DNA of 64,000 bases from Arthrobacter sp. ISL-65 (GTDB lineage: Bacteria; Actinomycetota; Actinomycetes; Actinomycetales; Micrococcaceae). Within the stretch, counting starts at the first letter, position 1. Each line of letters opens with the position of its first letter. The position numbers and the translations under genes are program-made. The notes under the pieces are model-generated. The model saw only the letters and a program-made list of their open reading frames with translations, was not told where the DNA came from and did not search any database. Shown in pieces: positions 18,954-28,089 of this stretch. The stretch spans positions 1 through 64,000 of the forward strand of contig NZ_JAGGPN010000008.1 in NCBI RefSeq assembly GCF_018613795.1, written 5' to 3'.

Positions 18954-20312
18954 GTGAGTTATCCAACGCCGCCTAGTGCGGCTCATACGCAAGCAACTAA
19001 GGCCGCCCATCGTCGTGTCGGACCCGCAGTTGTCGTGGGCACCGCTCTCGAATATTTCGATTTCTTTCTGTACTCGGCGATGGCCGGACTAGTCATTGGC
19101 CCCACGTTCTTCCCATCATCGGACTCGACTGCAAGCGCAATGGCCGCCCTTGCGACGTTCGGCGTCGGGTTCCTAGCCCGGCCACTTGCGGGGCTGGTGT
19201 TCGGAATTATGGGAGATAAGTTCGGACGCAAAATGGTGTTGTCCTGGAGTCTTATCCTGATGGGCGGATCCACGGGACTGATGGGATTGATTCCTTCGTA
19301 CGACTCGATCGGCGTGGCAGCGCCAATCCTGCTAGTCCTGCTTCGCATCTTGCAAGGTGTGGGCGCAGGCGCAGAGTTCAGCGCTGCGATAACGGTCTCC
19401 TACGAACATGCCGCGGAAGGCAAGCGCGGGCGGTTCGGCTCGCTCCCGACGCTGGGAGTCAACTTGGGTGTCTTCTTCGCCTCGCTCGCGGTGGCAGGGT
19501 TGGCCCTTATCGGTGACGACTTTTTCTACTCATGGGGTTGGCGCATCCCCTTCGTATTAAGCTTTCTCGTTGCCATTGTGGGATTTGTTATTCGCCGGAA
19601 AATGCCGGAAACTCCCGATTTCGAGGCCATGCCAGTGGCCGAAACCCGGAGAAGCTGGTTCCGCGTTCTGGCCGACCTATTCAGGTCCGACTGGAGAGGC
19701 CTGGTCATCGTGTTTGCCACTTACGCCGGCTACGCACTCATCGCGACTCTGTGGAAGACGTTCTCTATTTCTTACCTTGCTGAGTTCAAAGACGTAGGTG
19801 GTGCCGTCAGTAGCTTCGGCATAACTTTGGCCAGCGCGACCGCAATTTTGTGGACACCTATTTGCGGCCGACTCTGCGACAAGGTCCCTGTTCAGAGAGT
19901 CCTGGCGTTCGGCGGCCTTATGGTCATCCTGTACGCGTTCCCTTTCTTCTGGCTACTCAACACAGGAGTCTCGCTGTACATCTGGATCGCCTTGATTCTC
20001 GGGACGGGCCTTCTTGCGCCACTTCTCTCCGTAGCGGCGAGCCCCTTCATGGCGCGCCAATTTGCGACCAAAACCCGTGTGACTGGAGTAGGCGTGGCCA
20101 AGGAATCCAGCGGCGCAATTACCGCCGGGTTCGGTCCGGTGCTGGCCCTGGCACTTATAGTGTCTTCCGGGACCGACAGCACGGCCGCTGTTTCTGGCAT
20201 GTTCATCCTCGGCGGCATTCTGTTCGTGTTCGCTGCCTGGCAAGGCCGTACAACACCACCCTCCATCGCTAAAACCGGACCAATTGCTGATAAAGCAGGT
20301 TTGATCCTGTAA
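18954..20312 (+). CDS. MFS transporter, MHS family
   Basis: A 452-residue 12-helix symporter. ALEYFDFFLYSAM in helix 1, GIMGDKFGRKMVLSW after helix 2 and LLRILQGVGAGAEFSAA in helix 4 identify the metabolite:H+ symporter group. The GTG at 18954 is preferred over GTG 18894 because GGAGG lies seven bases upstream and the protein then begins at the usual place. Divergent from the NMO-like gene. Likely imports an organic acid for the pathway encoded around it. Confidence 0.9.
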   Translation: MSYPTPPSAAHTQATKAAHRRVGPAVVVGTALEYFDFFLYSAMAGLVIGPTFFPSSDSTASAMAALATFGVGFLARPLAGLVFGIMGDKFGRKMVLSWSLILMGGSTGLMGLIPSYDSIGVAAPILLVLLRILQGVGAGAEFSAAITVSYEHAAEGKRGRFGSLPTLGVNLGVFFASLAVAGLALIGDDFFYSWGWRIPFVLSFLVAIVGFVIRRKMPETPDFEAMPVAETRRSWFRVLADLFRSDWRGLVIVFATYAGYALIATLWKTFSISYLAEFKDVGGAVSSFGITLASATAILWTPICGRLCDKVPVQRVLAFGGLMVILYAFPFFWLLNTGVSLYIWIALILGTGLLAPLLSVAASPFMARQFATKTRVTGVGVAKESSGAITAGFGPVLALALIVSSGTDSTAAVSGMFILGGILFVFAAWQGRTTPPSIAKTGPIADKAGLIL

Positions 20313-21590
20313 ACCCGTTACAGAAGGCTGCGTCACATCAGCACGCGAGTGATACGAGCACCGCGTTCAGTCGCTAGCCGATGGCGATGCCGCAATTGAG
20401 CAGGCACCTTCGCCTTCCAGCTATTTCAGGCGCATGCAGCCCGTCCTGGCGCCGAAGATGTCCGGGGGCGCCTCTATCGTCAACGCCATTAAGACCATCG
20501 GCGATGTTGCCTGTGGACAATTGGTCAGCGCTATCCTTCAGGCCGACGCTTTCCTTCGTCACCTGCCCGATATGGTGTTCAGTTGGGCAGCCGTGGACGC
20601 TTAGATCTGTGCATGCTGGCCGCTTCCAATCGGGCCCAGTGGTTATTGACGCGACTGACTGAGGCGGCTTTGAGCGAGCTGTGGCCTGTGGTGATTGTCG
20701 TGCTCGATGAAGTGTGGGCAACAGGCCCGGTGTTCGGCTCCTGAGGTCTAGGCCCCGGTCAGTACTCGGGCCAAGCCGCGGGAACGGTAGTTGGATCCGT
20801 CAACGGTCATAAGCCGGCGGATTCCACACCCGGCTTCAGTGGCCCACCTACAAGGGTGATGGCGGCTCCGCCCTCATTCCCGCCTCCGAAATCTGCGGTC
20901 GCTTGCTCTCACTGAATCGGATTTCGAAAGAACGCGAAGCCGTTCAACGAGACCACGACCCCAAGGTCCTGGTGCATGCCCATCGTGAACACTCCCCAAT
21001 TTGTGTTCTCAAAACGTATCTATGTCGGTACTCCTAAACCGATGGGAAACTTTGCTGTGTCATCTCGGAAGCCCAAGGGCTGATTCACGGCCCCGGCCCT
21101 CACTAGGGCCGGGGCACATCACCCAGGACATAGGCACAAGCACGCGATCGCCTGGCTGCGAGAGCTGCTTGCATTGCTTTTGACGTGACGGAGAGATCAT
21201 GCTGGCAATGGTCACTCGCCAGTTAGTAATGGGAATTCCCCTGATGAGGGCTATCTCGTTGGTTGTTTTCATGCTGAGCTCGCTTACCCCGGGCACCGTC
21301 GGGCAGGCAAATCCTCAGCCCGACCGCTTCCCCCACTGGGCGGTCCTGAACATCCTGAGCCCTCGCTCACGGCGGGGCAGTGTTCCCAGAGAGATTCCGT
21401 TGACCCCCGCGGCCGGGTCGAATACGAGTAACCCGACTCGGCAAAGCGTCGTGGCTGATAAATCCCATAGTGGAATCACAGCTCGATTCAGCGGCGTCCG
21501 TGCAGGTGGAGTTCGACGTCCCGGCTGGTACTACGGGACGCAGTAAGCTGGCGAGATAACCTAGGGTGTCGGCAAATTGGGAGGAATCGG
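20313..21590. other. 1.3-kb gene-poor stretch with relic-like fragments and one hairpin
   Basis: No intact gene is supported. At 20428-20515 the plus strand reads RMQPVLAPKMSGGASIVNAI, faintly like the LPKM...GGSIVN segment of short-chain dehydrogenases; this is weak. A strong GC hairpin sits at 21090-21115. The last ~40 bp contain the ribosome-binding site of the IclR gene. Confidence 0.4.
21090..21115. terminator. GC-rich hairpin, terminator-like
   Basis: GCCCCGGCCCT (21090-21100) and AGGGCCGGGGC (21105-21115) pair perfectly over 11 bp around CACT. No T run follows on either strand. It may be a terminator or a remnant of a lost gene's 3' end. Confidence 0.5.
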
Positions 21591-22349
21591 GTGGCCAGTG
21601 ACGGCGTGAGAAGCGTGTTGACGGCAATGCGGGTGCTGGAGCGGCTTACCGAGCCCGGTCTGGTGGGCGTATCGCAGCTGGCCAGGGACTTGGAGCTCCC
21701 GAAGTCGTCCGTACAGCGGATGCTCCGCACGCTTCAGGAGGGAGGTTGGGCCGCCGAGGTCCACGGCCAAGTGACACGCTGGACGCTGACGCCGAAGATG
21801 TTCCAGTTGGGACAGCGATACCAAGCTGGCAATGATCTCCGCACGATAGCGCTGCCGGTGATGGAGCAACTTCGGCAGGAGACCCGAGAGACCATACATC
21901 TCGCGACGGTTAAGGGGGACTCTGTCTTTGTCCTTGAGACACTCGACAGCCCTCAAGCGGTGCGCGCGCACGTCTCTCCGGGTATGTCGATTCCACTGTT
22001 GGCCTCCGCCCACGGGCAAGCCCTTCTCTCGACGCGGTCTGACAACGAGGTCCAAGGAGTCCTGCTCCGGGGATTGACCGCCTACACACCATTTACCATC
22101 ACGGATGTTGATACTCTTGCCGCTGCCATTCATCAAGCACGGGTGCGCGGATACGCAGTGAACGACCAGCAGTGGCAAGAAGGCGTCCACGGTATTGCAG
22201 CGCCCATCGTTGTCGCCGGGGTAGGGGTCGCTGGGATAGGCATCTCAACCCCGATTCATCGAATGTCTGCTGAGTTGCAAGACAAGTTCGGGGGAATGTT
22301 GGTGAAGGCCGCCATGGCCATCGCCCATGGCCTGGGAGAAGCGCTCTGA
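21591..22349 (+). CDS. IclR family transcriptional regulator
   Basis: A 252-residue regulator with an N-terminal winged helix (GVSQLARDLELPKSSVQRMLRTLQEGGW, about residues 24-51) and the IclR effector domain with HLATVKGDSVFVLETLDS and GIAAPIVVAGVGVAGIGIS. GTG at 21591 follows GGAGG by seven bases. A perfect intrinsic-type hairpin lies 44 bp after the stop. IclR proteins often control aromatic or short-chain acid catabolism, compatible with the enzymes upstream, but no operator was identified. Confidence 0.92.
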   Translation: MASDGVRSVLTAMRVLERLTEPGLVGVSQLARDLELPKSSVQRMLRTLQEGGWAAEVHGQVTRWTLTPKMFQLGQRYQAGNDLRTIALPVMEQLRQETRETIHLATVKGDSVFVLETLDSPQAVRAHVSPGMSIPLLASAHGQALLSTRSDNEVQGVLLRGLTAYTPFTITDVDTLAAAIHQARVRGYAVNDQQWQEGVHGIAAPIVVAGVGVAGIGISTPIHRMSAELQDKFGGMLVKAAMAIAHGLGEAL

Positions 22350-22392
22350 GCCTGGGGCTGCCTGAGTCTGTTGCCGCCCTACAGACTTCGTC

Positions 22393-22420
22393 GAACCCCG
22401 CCCGTCCCCGGGCGGGGTTC
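22393..22420 (+). terminator. Terminator after the IclR gene
   Basis: GAACCCCGCCCG (22393-22404) and CGGGCGGGGTTC (22409-22420) form a perfect 12-bp stem with a TCCC loop, directly downstream of the IclR stop. The T run is poor, as often in actinobacteria. Confidence 0.7.
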
Positions 22421-22499
22421 CACCTCTCGACCTTCTCGCGATCTGCGCAATAGACGGGCACATGCGCTGACAGCACATGTTTCTGAACTCTCGTCCGGC

Positions 22500-23043
22500 G
22501 GTGACGATGCCGCGTCGGCATTCGATGTCTCGAATCCGGTCCCAGGCTGCAAATCGAACATCTGCTTGACCTGGGCCATCCGCGGATCGGCTTTGCCTGC
22601 CCGCCTGATCCACGGCTGGCTTCCCTCGTTCAAGCCAGGCTTGATGTCGTCACAAAGGTCTGCGCAGAAGCACGAATCCCCTTGCTAGTTGTTCGGAAGG
22701 TCGACTACCGGGACCGCTCCAACGCTTCAGCTGCAGCGCAATGGATCGCCGACGAGGTTACGCCGTTGTCGCATACAACGATGACGTCGCTGCCGACGTC
22801 ATCGCGGGAGCAGTTCGGTCAGGCTTCAACGTCCCTGGAGACCTCTCCGTAATCGGGCATGACAACTCAGCGCTGTCCGCGCGCTTCGTGCCCCCTATTT
22901 CCAGCGTCGAGATAGACATGGAAAACCCAGGCAAGCAATCAGCGCATTTGGCCCTCAACCTGGCCGAGGAATACACAATGCCCCCACTACCTGTAGCCAC
23001 CGCGTACCTGCTTCACAGGGAATCCACAGGCCCGCGCCAGTAA
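22500..23043 (+). pseudogene. LacI-family regulator relic
   Basis: Three frames together read as the effector domain of a LacI-type regulator: DDAASAFDVSN from 22503, EHLLDLGHPRIGFACPPDP then RLDVVTKVCAEARIPLLVV and DYRDRSNASAAAQWIADEV in a second frame, and AVVAYNDDVAADVIAGAV, DLSVIGHDNSALS, PPISSVEIDM to 23043 in a third. The DNA-binding domain is missing and shifts occur near 22550 and 22760. Clearly non-functional. Confidence 0.8.
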
Positions 23044-23965
23044 CGCCGTTGGAGCGGACGACGCGCCGCGGCTCGCTGCACCAAGCGTTATTCGCACATC
23101 AGCAGCTTCGCTTAGGCATGCACCGCAAAGAGCTGTGGGACTCACCCCGCAGTTTGCGTCGGGCACGAGCGCCTGGTGCGTCAGGCCCACCGTTTTCATG
23201 ACGGTTTCCGGTTCCTCGCTGAGGCCGCCTGCGTGGCCTGTGACCATGCCGCAGGCATCGGGGAAGGCAGGCGGAGGCACACGCAAACCGCTTCGCCTAC
23301 ATGGCAGCGGGCGCCTCCTGCCATTCCTACGCCCTTCCAGGCGTCCTGCGGCCCCAGGCTAAAAACCGGAACCCCGCCCGGGGGCCTCGGCCAGAGTGAC
23401 GAGTGGTTCTAATCGGCTCGCAGATGCTCCGGCATCCTCTCACCAATCCGTATTGCACTCTTAATAAGGATTTTGAGCTCCACCCGACCGGAGTGTGACG
23501 GTCCTTTTGAGCGTTGGGAATTCCTCTCGACCACGCGGCGCTGTGATATCCACTGTAACGACGCTCCGCGTTTCAACCGGAATCTGACGCGCGACGTCGG
23601 CCGAGCTGTGATGTGAGGAGCAAGTCGAGGTCTGGGCTCACAAAATGTCATAGCGCTGCAGCCTCCTTCAGACATCTCATTGATGAGGACATGACCCGAA
23701 CCTTGCCGAACAGACGGCATCAGACAGTCACAAGGCCCAGCGCGTTCCCGCCATAACGGAATCACGGGGATCGGCGCTTGCCCATGACCGGCATGGGGTC
23801 TGACTGCGTCCTCCGTTGTGGCTGCCCGCGTTGTTGGCGAACTGCCAAAGTGCCGTGCGACAGAGGATCCCAAGTGGCCAGCCACCTGCGGCCGGCCACT
23901 TGGGATCTAATCAACTCCCCCGGGCGCACTCATAGCGGCGAAGGGCTACGTCATCCGTGGTTCCG
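23044..23965. other. Gene-poor stretch
   Basis: The longest open frame (23409-23885, minus) has no recognisable motif and atypical composition, and I do not support it. The only clear structure is the terminator-like hairpin at 23866-23907 belonging to the permease. Confidence 0.45.
23866..23907 (-). terminator. Terminator of the APC permease
   Basis: GATCCCAAGTGGCC (23866-23879) and GGCCACTTGGGATC (23894-23907) pair perfectly over 14 bp around a 14-base loop, 60-100 bp beyond the permease stop on the minus strand. Confidence 0.7.
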
Positions 23966-25420
23966 TCACTGCCGGCCGATGCTACTGTACGTTTCCGGCT
24001 TGGCCTTGCGGTAAACGGCGGCCATCACGATACCTGCAACAAACAGACCCACGATCAGTGTCATCAGAGCGGCGGCGAGCACTGACGATCCTCCAACGAG
24101 TGCCGTGAAGTCCATGGCGGCCAGAATCAGCCCTGCTCCCAGCCCAGCGATTCCCAGAATCGGGAATAGGATCCTACTCCATACCGTGTGACCCATGCCG
24201 TGCCGCCGCAGGTAGAGCGGGACAGCGATGCTAGCCACAAAAATAACGGCCAGGATAACGAAGCTCGTGATGCCGAGCATTGCCGCGTACACCTCGATGG
24301 CACCCAACCCGACGACAGCGACGATGAGGTTGAGGACCAGGCCCGCACCGCTCGTTGCCACTGATGCCAAATAAGGCGATCCGTGCCGGCGGTGTACGGT
24401 GCTAAGCCTTCGTGGAAAGATTTTGTCTGCACTGAGATTGAACAAGTAGCGGGCAGTGATGTTGTGCCCGGCCAAAATAACAGCAAAAGTACTGGTGTTG
24501 ACCAAGATCGTGGCCACGTCGGAGAGCACCGTGCCTCCGAAGTTCACCAGCGTGCCGGTCATGGATCCGGTGGGGTCGGCAGCGGCGAGTTCTACCGCTT
24601 TATCGATGCCGAGAGCGTTGATAAACCCGAGCGACGACACGGCATAGATGGTCATCGCAACCGCGATGACCGCAAACGTTACACGCGGAATGACCCGATT
24701 CGGATTCCGGACCTCTTCGCGGAACAGCACAGTAACCTCAAAGCCACCGTACATGCCCAGGGCCAGGAGCAGCCCGGAGCTGAAGGAACCGTCAAACCAG
24801 TGAGTCGGGAGAATGGGGGCCAGCGAGATCCCGGAATGGTTGGCTCCGCCATTGACGAAGACAACGAAGTCGTAGGCGACGATGACGATGATCTCTAGAA
24901 AGAGGAAAATTGTCAGGAACTTGGCGGAAAGTTCGATGTTGAAATAGCCCAAGACTGCGGCTCCGGCCCAGAATAGGGATCCCCAGACCCACCACGGGAG
25001 ATCGGGGCCACCCATGGTGTTGTGTACCAGTTCACCCAGAACAATACCGCCGAACGGGAGGGTGCCCGCATAGACACAGAAGTATCCGAGCAACGCTATA
25101 AGCCCAGACCCTAGACCGACTTCTGGTCCGAGTCCTGCCGTGATCATGGAGTAGAAGCCGCCTGGTTTCGGCATGATCTTGGACATACGGGTGAAGCCCA
25201 CGGCGAAGCACCCGAGGATGAGGCCCGCCACGACGAACGAGATGGGGGTCCCCAGACCGCTGCCGGTCGCAACCATGATAGGGATGATTCCAATCACGAC
25301 CACCATAGGGGCGTTGTAGGCCATCACGCTGAAGAAGAGTTCAAGCGATCCCATTTTGCCGGTCAGATGTGGCTCTGCCTGTGGCGCCCTTTGGGTCGTC
25401 ATTTGATTTGAAATGTCCAT
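23966..25420 (-). CDS. APC-superfamily amino acid/amine permease
   Basis: A 484-residue, 12-helix transporter of the amino acid-polyamine-organocation superfamily. Helix 1 carries the unwound-helix motif region (VMAYNAPMVVVIGIIP) and helix 2-3 has the family block FTRMSKIMPKPGGFYSMITAGLGP. It should import an amino acid, amine or related solute. AAGGCAC lies just upstream of the ATG at 25420. Transcribed alone and ended by a strong hairpin. The neighbouring DNA on both sides is relic-rich, so no pathway can be inferred. Confidence 0.88.
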   Translation of the reverse strand: MDISNQMTTQRAPQAEPHLTGKMGSLELFFSVMAYNAPMVVVIGIIPIMVATGSGLGTPISFVVAGLILGCFAVGFTRMSKIMPKPGGFYSMITAGLGPEVGLGSGLIALLGYFCVYAGTLPFGGIVLGELVHNTMGGPDLPWWVWGSLFWAGAAVLGYFNIELSAKFLTIFLFLEIIVIVAYDFVVFVNGGANHSGISLAPILPTHWFDGSFSSGLLLALGMYGGFEVTVLFREEVRNPNRVIPRVTFAVIAVAMTIYAVSSLGFINALGIDKAVELAAADPTGSMTGTLVNFGGTVLSDVATILVNTSTFAVILAGHNITARYLFNLSADKIFPRRLSTVHRRHGSPYLASVATSGAGLVLNLIVAVVGLGAIEVYAAMLGITSFVILAVIFVASIAVPLYLRRHGMGHTVWSRILFPILGIAGLGAGLILAAMDFTALVGGSSVLAAALMTLIVGLFVAGIVMAAVYRKAKPETYSSIGRQ

Positions 25421-25993
25421 ACCAGTGCCTTCTTGATGAGTACGTCAATTGTCTCGGGCCGGGGTGATATCCTGGACTGTTGCCTCGACCGCCCCCGACA
25501 TATGGGGTTTGCCTAAGAGCTCGTGGCCCCGGCGGATTCCATCCGTGTGGCGTTCGCCACTGCCTGCTTAGACAGATAGTGCCGTCTTATCGCTGCCATC
25601 GGATACTAGAGAACTGCCAAAGGCATGCCGTCCATGTTGGCAGCAGTCCAACGGCAGTTGCTCCCGAACGTGACAGCTACCACTTCAATCAACGCTGAAT
25701 TCGTCAACCGCGGCAGCACCATCGAACCAGCGGACCCCTTCACCCCAGGCCGCCGACGCTGTCGACAATCACCTACAGGCCATCCACGGGAACGAACCCG
25801 GCGGATGCGCTCGAACGAAGCGAGGGAGCGGTGGGAGAGGCCACCACTCGTCATACCCACCACGTTAGAAAGTTGCCCGCGGGAAGACGGTGCCCCTTCC
25901 AAAGGCCGACCCAGAAGTGAGCGGTAAGTTAGGGTCGGGAAAACCGAAGTCTTGACATCCATGCTGGCCTGGGGTTGGTGCCGCAGCCGGTCT
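25421..25993. other. Intergenic region without a supported gene
   Basis: Open frames on both strands (25625-25927 plus, 25606-25962 minus) overlap each other and lack recognisable motifs. The right part presumably carries the permease promoter; the left edge of the IS30 relic lies beyond it. Confidence 0.4.
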
Positions 25994-26084
25994 TCAGCTC
26001 TCGGGCATGACCGAATCGTACTTCGCGTCGCAGGAGCCCACAGTGCCTGAACCCGACGCCCACGCCCCTGCTTTAAAGGGCCAA

Positions 26085-27223
26085 TTGTTCTGCTGGCTGC
26101 TCAGGCGCTCATCCGGTCTACTCACGCAGTTTCCCGGGTTCTGCAAGCTTACTGTCCTTGGGCCGTGCCCGGGCGGCGGTCGCGGCCTAATGGGCGCTGT
26201 AGGGCCGCACCGGGTGGCTGTTGCGTTTGATCTCCCTGCTGATCGACCCCTGGTTCCTGCCCAGGTCCCGCGCAATGGCCCGGATTGACGCGCCTTAGCG
26301 AGCTGATCCGCGATTCTCTCGCGCTCGGGCAGGGACAGATAACGGCTGCCGATGGGCTGTTCCAGACCGCCCAACGCCACCGGCACGGGTGAAGGCTCCG
26401 CTGCCGCGACCGCCGTCAGTTCCGGCGCCGCTGCGGGGGCGGGAGGTTGCGTAAATGTCGTTGTCACCTCCTGTTTATACGGCAGAACTGGAGCACCGAT
26501 GCTTGCAGCGGTCGTGCCGCTGTCGGCGATGGCTAGTTGCCTGTCCCAAAGGTAGGAGCTTTGTTTGCTGGCCCCGACCGCCACGGCTGCGTCTCTGCGG
26601 CTCACGACCTCTTGGCGCAGGCGCAGGTAGCGAAGCTGTTTCCCAGATGGACGTCGCGGTTTAGTGGAGACAAGACCGGCATCAGCGGCCCAGTTAGAGC
26701 AGGTGGAACGGTTCAGGCCGAGCTGCCTGGCGGCCACGGTGACGCTGCCAACATCCCGCAGCACGCCTAGAAACTCCTCGATCACCGCCGGCGAGTAGCG
26801 CTGAACGGGCCCGGCGTTCGCGGTTCGATTCGTCCGTACTTTGCTGGGCACCGGATTGATTCGGCCTGCCCATGTGTTCGCCGTGCTGGTATTCAGTCCA
26901 AGTTCTCTGGCCGCGTCCACGATGTTCCCGGTCCGATCCAGAACAGCGCAGAACTGGTCCTTGTCAGCCTGCGAATACTGGCGCTTGCGCCGGATCCCGG
27001 CAGCATTGGCCCACTTCTGGCACGTGCTTCTATTGAGTCCAAGCTCCTTCGCCGCCTCGGCAACGGTTCCCAGCCGTGCCACGGCAGAAAGATAATCCTG
27101 TCTTTGCGCCGCGGTATGGGATTCCTGCCGGCGCTTCCGAGGTGCCTCGGCAGGGCGAACCCACTTCGCGGCGCAAGGAGATTTCTCCGCCGTGAAAGAG
27201 CCATTTCCTGATGGTGATTCCAG
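26085..27223 (-). pseudogene. IS30-family transposase relic with three N-terminal HTH repeats
   Basis: Three tandem ~55-residue helix-turn-helix units are readable: GTVAEAAKELGLNRSTCQKWA, GNIVDAARELGLNTSTANTWA and GSVTVAARQLGLNRSTCSNWA. They lead to RYLSLPERERIADQLAK, the IS30 N-terminal block. The continuation SIRAIARDLGRNQGSISREI, HPVRPYSAH, RARPKDSKLAEPGKLRE is in a different frame and interrupted by stops at about 26190 and 26120. The DDE catalytic domain is gone. No ATG/GTG/TTG start is seen in the frame that begins near 27223. Confidence 0.82.
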
Positions 27224-27227
27224 GGTC

Positions 27228-27259
27228 TTGCAACTCCCGATTTATCGGGGGCGTTGCAA
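27228..27259. repeat. Compound inverted repeat at the outer edge of the IS30 relic
   Basis: TTGCAAC (27228-27234) pairs with GTTGCAA (27253-27259), and inside it CCCGAT (27236-27241) pairs with ATCGGG (27244-27249). It sits immediately outside the 5' end of the transposase relic, where a terminal repeat would be. Confidence 0.5.
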
Positions 27260-27344
27260 CGATCATTAGAGCTCGCCCGGTGGGCAGAAACTACTGGCCA
27301 TTGACAATCGGCTCGGTTAACGAAACCGGTGGTGTCCGCCAGAG

Positions 27345-27503
27345 GGCCGAGGGTGAACGGATACCGTCGACCGAAGTCACGATCCGGCTCGGGCACGCCT
27401 ACCACCTGGCGGAGCCTGCTGGCCGAGGGTGAACGGATACCGTCGACCGAAGTCACGATCCGGCTCGGGCACGCCTACCACCTGGCGGAGCCTGCTGGCC
27501 GAG
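27345..27503. repeat. 76-bp perfect tandem duplication
   Basis: 27345-27420 and 27421-27496 are identical; the first 7 bases (GGCCGAG) of a third unit follow at 27497-27503. The period is not a multiple of three, so it disrupts any frame through it. Only two full copies exist, so it is not a CRISPR or a long minisatellite. Confidence 0.95.
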
Positions 27504-27517
27504 CGTGATTCCCGTCG

Positions 27518-27655
27518 GTGGTCGAAGCGTGGTTCCAAGGCATGGTCCCGCAACAGGATGACGTTGCGCCGGCGCGGCTGCTGCGGGAAAGCCACGTTGG
27601 TGAGGCTGCACAGCAGGTCCTCGCCGCGGCGCTGGCTTTCGCGGCCGCCGGCTAG
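27518..27655 (+). pseudogene. C-terminal fragment resembling a MbcA/ParS-type antitoxin domain
   Basis: A 45-residue frame, VEAWFQGMVPQQDDVAPAR then LLRESHVGEAAQQVLAAAL, ending at TAG. The pattern W...P...D..PA.LLR......VLAAA.AF resembles the C-terminal part of Xre/MbcA/ParS-like antitoxins. An in-frame TGA lies 9 bp upstream of the GTG, and the tandem duplication lies just before, so the N-terminal part appears lost. The identification is from pattern only. Confidence 0.4.
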
Positions 27656-27812
27656 GGCATGGAATCGAAAGAACTCACCATCCTTCCTGCCTCCGGGACG
27701 GTCTGGCGGATAGGCTTCCGCCCGGACCCGTGGGCCTGGAGCGGCCGGCGTGGTCCACCAATGGGCGCTTTCCCGGACGCTCGGACGACCGGTGGAATCC
27801 GGTGTCATCGCC

Positions 27813-28046
27813 TCAACCGCGCCCCAGCGGGCCGGCCTGCTCACCGATGCGCTCCAATAGTTCGTGCCTGTAATGAAGCAGTGACTCATACCGGTAGTGA
27901 AGCCCAATCCAGGGGGATGCATCGAATGCGTCAATATCGAAGGCCGGATCCGGAACCCGATCCCTTCTGCTTCCGGCCAGCTCTAGTAAGGGTGCTTTTA
28001 CATCATTCTGATGACTGTCACCACTAGGAGACTGATCTTTGGACAT
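27813..28046 (-). CDS. Small hypothetical protein downstream of pntB
   Basis: A 77-residue acidic-basic protein, not recognised. ATG at 28046 has AGAGG six bases upstream, and it starts 44 bp after the pntB stop on the same strand, so it is likely co-transcribed with pntAB. It contains DIDAFDASPWIGLHYRYESLLHYRHELLERIG, which looks helical with several aromatic residues. No membrane segment. The start signal and context support it as a gene. Confidence 0.5.
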   Translation of the reverse strand: MSKDQSPSGDSHQNDVKAPLLELAGSRRDRVPDPAFDIDAFDASPWIGLHYRYESLLHYRHELLERIGEQAGPLGRG

Positions 28047-28089
28047 GATGACCTCTCATCCTTGTAGCTAAGGTCTGAGGTGGATGGCG

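Noticed and set aside
21090..21115. Riboswitch or structured RNA at the strong GC hairpin
   Set aside because: A single simple stem with a 4-base loop and no conserved flanking elements; terminator-like structure is enough.
23409..23885. 158-codon minus-strand frame
   Set aside because: No recognisable motif, no ribosome-binding site and relic-rich surroundings.
27345..27503. Possible CRISPR array
   Set aside because: Only two 76-bp units, directly abutting with no spacers; it is a tandem duplication.
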